NCBI GenBank assembly: GCA_003523085.1
Contig: DPHD01000028.1
Coordinates: forward strand, 1-6,953
DNA from: Oceanospirillaceae bacterium
Lineage (GTDB): Bacteria > Pseudomonadota > Gammaproteobacteria > Pseudomonadales > Balneatricaceae
Reading direction: 5' to 3'
Length of the DNA: 6,953 nt
Positions 6,085-6,953 of the stretch are shown here, piece by piece. Positions within the stretch are counted from its first letter, which is position 1; the number at the start of each line of letters is the position of its first letter. The position numbers and the translations under genes are program-made. The notes under the pieces are model-generated. The model worked only from the letters and a program-made list of their open reading frames with translations. It was not told where the DNA came from and did not search any database.

Positions 6085-6872
6085 CCGACAAAACGGCCGC
6101 TAACCCCGAGCAAGATTCAGAACTACCGTTAATGGGCCACCTTATAGAGCTGCGCAATCGCCTACTTAAGGCTGTGGTGTTAGTTGTGCTATTGTTTGCG
6201 TGCTTGTTCCCATTTTCTAACGACCTTTACTTGTATTTATCGGATCCATTGCGTAGTTTGCTACCCGAAGGTTCCACCATGATTGCAACCCAAGTGGCAT
6301 CGCCATTCTTGGCGCCGTTCAAGTTAACCATGGTGCTGGCGTTGTTCGTAAGTATGCCTTTTATTTTGCATCAGGCATGGAGCTTTATTGCCCCTGGCCT
6401 GTATAAGAAAGAAAAGCGCCTAGCGGTTCCGTTGCTTGCCTCAAGTATTGTGTTGTTCTACCTCGGCATCGCTTTTGCCTACTATGTCGTTTTCCCGCTT
6501 ATTTTTGGCTTCTTCACCGCTACAGGCCCAGAAGAAGTCGCGGTAATGACCGACATTTCTGCTTATCTTGATTTTGTATTGAAGCTATTCTTCGCTTTTG
6601 GTGTGGTGTTCGAAATTCCTATTGCCACGGTTTTGCTGATCTGGTCTGGTGCTGCAACACCTCAGGATCTGGCTAAGAAGCGAGCCTACGTATTAGTGAG
6701 CTGCTTTGTTATCGGCATGTTGATTACGCCGCCCGACGTTATATCGCAAACACTATTGGCTGTGCCCATGTGGTTGTTGTTCGAAGTGGGTATATTAGTG
6801 GGTCGGTTTGTTAACCCAAGCAAAGATAGTGACGAAGAAGACGATGTCACAGAATCGACCGTAGTCGATTAA
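6081..6872 (+). CDS. tatC: TatC, twin-arginine signal-peptide receptor membrane protein
   Basis: TatC is the multispanning core of the Tat translocase and binds the twin-arginine motif of substrates. The 263-residue product has six hydrophobic segments (about 28-45, 77-98, 115-139, 160-187, 201-216 and 219-239). Conserved features: HLIELRNRLL (20-29, Glu23), VASPFLAPFKLT (72-83), Glu111 in the first cytoplasmic loop (YKKEKRL), Glu178 in transmembrane segment 4 (FGVVFEIP), and ITPPDVISQ (215-223). The C-terminus is a strongly acidic tail (248-263). AAGGA (6067-6071) supports the start, and the ATGA overlap couples it to tatB. No tatD follows; a hairpin closes the unit. Confidence 0.98.
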   Translation: MTDKTAANPEQDSELPLMGHLIELRNRLLKAVVLVVLLFACLFPFSNDLYLYLSDPLRSLLPEGSTMIATQVASPFLAPFKLTMVLALFVSMPFILHQAWSFIAPGLYKKEKRLAVPLLASSIVLFYLGIAFAYYVVFPLIFGFFTATGPEEVAVMTDISAYLDFVLKLFFAFGVVFEIPIATVLLIWSGAATPQDLAKKRAYVLVSCFVIGMLITPPDVISQTLLAVPMWLLFEVGILVGRFVNPSKDSDEEDDVTESTVVD

Positions 6873-6873
6873 C

Positions 6874-6907
6874 AACAACGTGCGCCACGTAAGTGGCGCA
6901 CGTTGTT
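6874..6907 (+). terminator. Probable transcription terminator after tatC
   Basis: A perfect 15-bp stem (6874-6888 with 6893-6907) with a GTAA loop (GNRA type) begins two bases after the tatC stop. The distal arm ends in TTGTT, but the following DNA is only moderately T-rich (AGCCTTATTT). A true six-T run appears 25 bp later, at 6933-6938. It may act as an imperfect intrinsic terminator, or as a 3'-end-protecting hairpin with termination further down. Confidence 0.75.
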
Positions 6908-6910
6908 AGC

Positions 6911-6932
6911 CTTATTTCCCCCTTATTTCCCC
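6911..6932. repeat. Two tandem copies of an 11-bp pyrimidine-rich repeat
   Basis: CTTATTTCCCC occurs twice head to tail, exactly. It is followed by TTTTTT and a partly similar TAATTTCC. All bases but the A's are pyrimidines on the plus strand. It lies between the tatC hairpin and the right edge; its function is unknown. Confidence 0.85.
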
Positions 6933-6953
6933 TTTTTTGATCTAATTTCCATT

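Overview
The window is a compact stretch of gammaproteobacterial core genome with roughly balanced base composition. It carries ten recognisable protein genes: one incomplete gene on the minus strand and nine on the plus strand. I found no mobile element, prophage, CRISPR array, tRNA or rRNA. The order ubiE-ubiB-hisI-hisE-tatA-tatB-tatC, with hisI and hisE as separate genes, matches Pseudomonas and its marine relatives rather than the enterics. A cytochrome c4 gene beside engB and dsbA points the same way. I infer a Pseudomonadales/Cellvibrionales/Oceanospirillales-type organism; the genus cannot be read from this window.

Layout. Positions 1-689 (minus strand) hold engB, a ribosome-assembly GTPase whose C-terminal end runs off the left edge. 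A 142-bp divergent region (690-831) carries a good sigma70 promoter and a perfect 8-bp hairpin ahead of a di-heme cytochrome c4 gene (832-1437). A strong intrinsic terminator (1452-1479) closes that gene. The next spacer carries a direct repeat resembling a CpxR box upstream of dsbA (1589-2206). A second putative promoter (2233-2261) precedes a tightly packed seven-gene run: ubiE (2293), ubiB (3073), hisI (4692), hisE (5080), tatA (5432), tatB (5683) and tatC (ending 6872). Spacings in this run go from an 8-bp overlap to 23 bp. A 15-bp perfect hairpin after tatC (6874-6907) probably ends the transcript.

How the genes fit together. Much of the window concerns the cell envelope and respiration. 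UbiE and UbiB act in ubiquinone synthesis. Cytochrome c4 is a periplasmic electron carrier. DsbA makes disulfides in periplasmic proteins. TatABC is the complete twin-arginine export machine, which carries folded, often cofactor-bearing, redox proteins across the inner membrane. HisI and HisE catalyse steps 3 and 2 of histidine synthesis and are passengers in this operon, as in Pseudomonas.

The most notable points are: a probable Cpx-type envelope-stress operator at dsbA (GTAAA-N6-GTAAA just upstream of a -10 with no -35); the absence of ubiJ from its usual place between ubiE and ubiB, where only 21 bp remain; and the hairpin directly against the cytochrome c4 promoter. I see no evidence for an undescribed system. 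The genes themselves are ordinary and intact.
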